A stretch of DNA of 64,000 nt from Garcia nutans (lineage: Eukaryota; Streptophyta; Magnoliopsida; Malpighiales; Euphorbiaceae). Position 1 is the first letter of the stretch. Each line of letters begins with the position of its first letter. The notes under the pieces are model-generated. The model ran no database searches, was not told the origin of the DNA, and worked only from the letters and a program-made list of their open reading frames with translations. Both the position numbers and the translations under genes were made by a program. The stretch spans positions 9,869,501 to 9,933,500 of the forward strand of contig CANTUV010000055.1 of assembly GCA_947685225.1 (NCBI GenBank). The letters are read 5' to 3'. Below are positions 60,846-64,000 of this stretch, piece after piece.

Positions 60846-63829
60846 TGTAACATCCGTAATTTTTTAAAAATTAAATAAAATAAATTAAAATTAAAATTAA
60901 ATTAAATTAATTAAATAAATAATTTAAATGAAAAATTGAAGGACTAGAATTGAAAAAGTAAAGAGTATATGTGAAATATATATTAAATATACATAACATA
61001 TACAAAAATCAACTCTAAAATAGAAAAGTCAAATGTCAAATGTCAAAATGGTAATTATAATTTGTAAAATTAAAATTAATTAAGTAATTTAAAAATAAAT
61101 CAATTATGGATGGAAGCGGTAATTTGTGGTTTTTTTAAATAATAAATAAATAATTAAAATATAATAAAATAATATATATATATATATGGTCTTAAAAGTA
61201 GTGGAAGGAAAAAGAAAATTTAAAAACTAAAAATCTTATTCTTCTTCTTCATGGAGGCTGAACCTCCATAGCCAAAGGATCAAGATTTCTTCTTCTTCCA
61301 AGCATCAAGAATTAAAGAAATTTTCAAGTTTAAAGTGGGATTTTGATGATTTTCTCCATAAATAGTAAGCTTTTCAACTTATTCTTTGGAATTCCATGAA
61401 GTTTTGGGTATGTTGAGTTTGGGATTTTGGTGTAGCATGATTTAGTTACTTGAATGAGGTTGTATGAAGTTATTTTGAGTAGTTATTAATGATTCTTAAG
61501 TTGGATTGAAGAAATGATTAAGTTTGAGTGGGGTTTGGAGGAAGAAGTTAATTTAGGGTTATGTAAAATTTGGACTTATGAAATTATGTATTTTAATTGT
61601 GCAATTGGATTTCAAATATATTGTTTTGATGAATGAACAAGGATTTTAAAGTCAAATGATGTATTTAATTGAGTTTGGTTAGAGATTAGATAAGGGAGTA
61701 TTGAATTTAGGGTTTTGGAAGGAAATTTTCAATGAATGGTTAATTGTTTGATTTTAATATTTAAAGCATATTATTTAATGGTATAAATGATAAAAATAAA
61801 CTTGAATTAACAATTGGAATGGGATGAATTAAAGAATAGGATATGATGAAGGTTATGATATTTTAGGATTTTGTATAAGGGTATGTGTTTATTTAATGTG
61901 ATTGATTAAAATATGTTATAATATATTTTTAATGAAATAAATAAACTTAAAACACCAATTTAAATGGATTAAAATATATTTTTAATGTTAAAGTAAGGTT
62001 AGGCATAATTTTGAGAATTTGTAGGAGTGATATTTAATTAGGATTGTATATTTGTAATGCCTTAAAATATTATCCTAAATATTTGTATTTGCTCATATTT
62101 TGAATAGGCATTAGTAAGAAGTGAATTGCCCAACCCTAGTGTTGAAGGGCAAGTTGAAAGTGAAGGTTGGGGAGTGATTTTGAGCTTGTATTTGAGTGCT
62201 AAGTAAGGTAAGTATAAATTTTTGATAATTTGGATGTATTTGTATTAAATTTGGCCTAACACATTTTGGATGAAAATTGTGTTAAGCTACTTGGCATCTT
62301 GAACATTCATATACATTATGTTATAGCATGTGAATTGTTAAGTATACATTATGTACATTATGTAAAGCTATTATTAATTGCTAAAATGAATGAAATATGA
62401 TTTATATGCATTATGTGAGAATGATCCAAAAATATTTGGGTCATATGATAGTAATATGAAATGTCATATATTATGATAACGTAGTAAGATATGATGGATA
62501 TGATGTTAAGCCATTGAATCATGGCTTATGTTTCAGATGTGTAAAAAAAAAATGAAATAAAGTAAAGTTATGAAAAATGCAAGTTATGCACTAAAATATG
62601 GAAGTGAGCTATATTTGCATTATATATGATGATGATTTATGGAAAGCATAATATGAGTTGAAAATGTGGAAATATGATAAGAAAGAAAATGGTGAGATAA
62701 AGAATATATGTATGTTGTGATATGAATGAGAAAAATAAGAAAATGAGGTAATGTGATGAGAAAAGTTAATTATGAAAAATATGAATTATTTGTATGCCTA
62801 GTATGTTATTCAAATTTTAAAGTTCTGTGTTTGGCGGTATGCCTATGAGGTTATCCTCATTATTTACCTTCGGGGCTAGACGCTAGGCGTCATAGATACA
62901 TGATTTGTCTTCGAGGCTAGATGCTAGGCGTCACTGATATATGATTTACCTTCGGAGCTAGACATTGGGTATCAATATGGACCAAAATAGTAACTCTAAA
63001 ATTTGAATAATATATTAGATTATTTGGGCCCCATACTTGTGTATGTGTTAATGTGATGTATGAAAATAATAAAGAATATGTTTTAAAGTGGAATTGCATA
63101 CCATATTGTGAAATACCATGTAACAACATTATGCATTGTTATTAATTTAAAGTTTTATTATTATCAAAGTTTGTACTGCTAGACTTTTAGTTTAGCGCGA
63201 TTGTAATTCATCGCACAAGTGATAGAGTTCATCTAGACCTGGTCAGGTTTAGACTTAAGATTAGTGTGCTTGAACTAAGTTTTTACTGCCATAGGATCAG
63301 AGCCCGCTGCTGTCATGTGTATTTTCTATTTATTAGAACATGCCATAATTATATATAATATATTTATATTTTTTTAGAGAGTATTGTAAAATATTAAGAG
63401 CTTTTGAACTAATTTTGTAATAATAGATTGTATATGCGCTTTATAAATACATGCACATGTACATATTTAAATGTTTTGAGGAAAATGTGGAGAAATTGAG
63501 AAGTGAGATGAAATATTGATTTATTTTTATTGGGAGTGTATTTTTATGCATGTTGAGTTTTATTAAATTTTTAGAATGTCCAAATTACAGATAAAACTCT
63601 GATGAATTTTTTTCAGAGAATTCTATATAAAATACTTATTTTGAGTACCTATAATTAATAATGAATATTTTATTTACTACTTAAATATACATTTTAAAGT
63701 ATTTGAGATTTTTAATTGGGAATATGAACCTTTTATTAAATCAGGTTGTGTTATTTTTATAATTTATATACTTATTTTATATATATTTGGTGTATATATT
63801 ATACGTATATAGGGTATAAGAGTGTTACA
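60846..63829 (+). mobile_element. Solo LTR of the long-LTR family (2984 bp)
   Basis: It starts TGTAACATCCGTAA and ends GAGTGTTACA (intact terminal TGTAACA/TGTTACA), with a perfect 5-bp target-site duplication GTGCA at 60841-60845 and 63830-63834. It contains the family landmarks in order: AAGTCAAATGTCAAATGTC, a CTTCTTCTTCATGG block, AATTTAGGGTT, the GGCTAGACGCTAGGCGTCA tandem block, and TTTAGCGCGATTGTAA. This is the best-preserved complete copy and serves as the reference for the other five. No internal region is present. Confidence 0.93.
62868..62975 (+). repeat. Three-copy ~42-bp tandem block in the solo LTR
   Basis: Units start near 62868, 62910 and 62951 with TTCGGGGCTAGACG, TTCGAGGCTAGATG and TTCGGAGCTAGACA, followed by CTAGGCGTCA-type and ATATATGATTTA-type words. 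The equivalent position in the other five copies has different numbers and versions of the unit. Confidence 0.8.
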
Positions 63830-63834
63830 GTGCA

Positions 63835-64000
63835 TTCCTTATTTATCATGAACATGGGTCAAATAAGATAGTTCCCACCTTTTGATCTCAAGTCAACCAT
63901 GGATTACAAGAAAGGAAGAAGAAAAATAAGGGGAAGAAGAATTGACAGGAGAGAAAGAGCAGAGAATGAGAAGAGCTAGGATAGGGAAACAGAGAAATAG
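63835..64000. other. Right edge of the window, purine-rich, no gene seen
   Basis: A GA-rich stretch (AGAAGAAAAATAAGGGGAAG) runs to the window end. It could belong to a gene leader beyond the window, but nothing can be called. Confidence 0.3.

Noticed and set aside
1..64000. CRISPR arrays, operons, phage or bacterial defence systems
   Set aside because: Repeats here are eukaryotic transposons and microsatellites; genes have spliceosomal introns and no prokaryotic features.

Overview
This is nuclear DNA from a flowering plant, almost certainly a eudicot and probably a rosid. It is very AT-rich, its genes carry short GT-AG introns, it has a plant-type tRNA-Asp, and most of the rest is plant-type transposons (long-LTR retrotransposons, copia, RTE and L1 LINEs, tRNA-derived SINEs, non-autonomous hAT elements). 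I cannot name the genus from sequence alone. There is no CRISPR array, operon or prokaryotic island.

Two protein-coding genes look intact, both on the + strand. At 23231-32540 a seven-exon gene encodes a 429-residue membrane-anchored kelch/galactose-oxidase-like protein. At 45906-52920 a 17-exon gene encodes the 806-residue cytosolic methionyl-tRNA synthetase. All exon phases close without a frame error. One tRNA-Asp(GTC) lies at 10034-10105. A third gene, a DUF248/Methyltransf_29 (PMT-type) methyltransferase at 3131-6499 on the - strand, is a dead unprocessed copy. It has nonsense codons and a frameshift, is split by a 690-bp hAT element, and is cut off at its 3' end by an RTE LINE and an LTR-retrotransposon fragment.

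Layout: 1-1389, end of an LTR, primer-binding site and start of a decayed gag; 1390-3130, RTE LINE; 3131-6499, methyltransferase pseudogene with hAT insertion; 6500-9999, hAT-like termini, a serine/alanine-codon repeat tract and AT-rich DNA; 10034, tRNA; 10555-10872, tiny L1 tail; 12987-18905, non-autonomous LTR element with very long LTRs; 18906-22600, unclassified DNA; 22600-32600, kelch gene; 34400-35700, LTR-like DNA with a heat-shock-element match, split by a hAT element; 35910-41159, a solo LTR containing a younger solo LTR; 41860-42379, hAT element; 42555-43919, RTE LINE; 45906-52920, MetRS; 53902-54114, Mutator-like MITE; 54582-60027, old copia element carrying a hAT insertion; 60846-63829, solo LTR.

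The most striking thing is one LTR family (ends TGTAACA.../...TGTTACA, LTRs about 2.5-3 kb) that appears six times and fills about a quarter of the window. One copy is a nearly complete element whose internal region is only about 0.67 kb and has no visible genes. Two copies are nested solo LTRs, each with its own target-site duplication (TSD). All copies carry a short tandem-repeat block at the same place in the LTR, and the number and sequence of the units differ from copy to copy. I did not find a new kind of protein-coding system. The value of the window is a well-preserved, datable stack of transposon insertions around two housekeeping-type genes.
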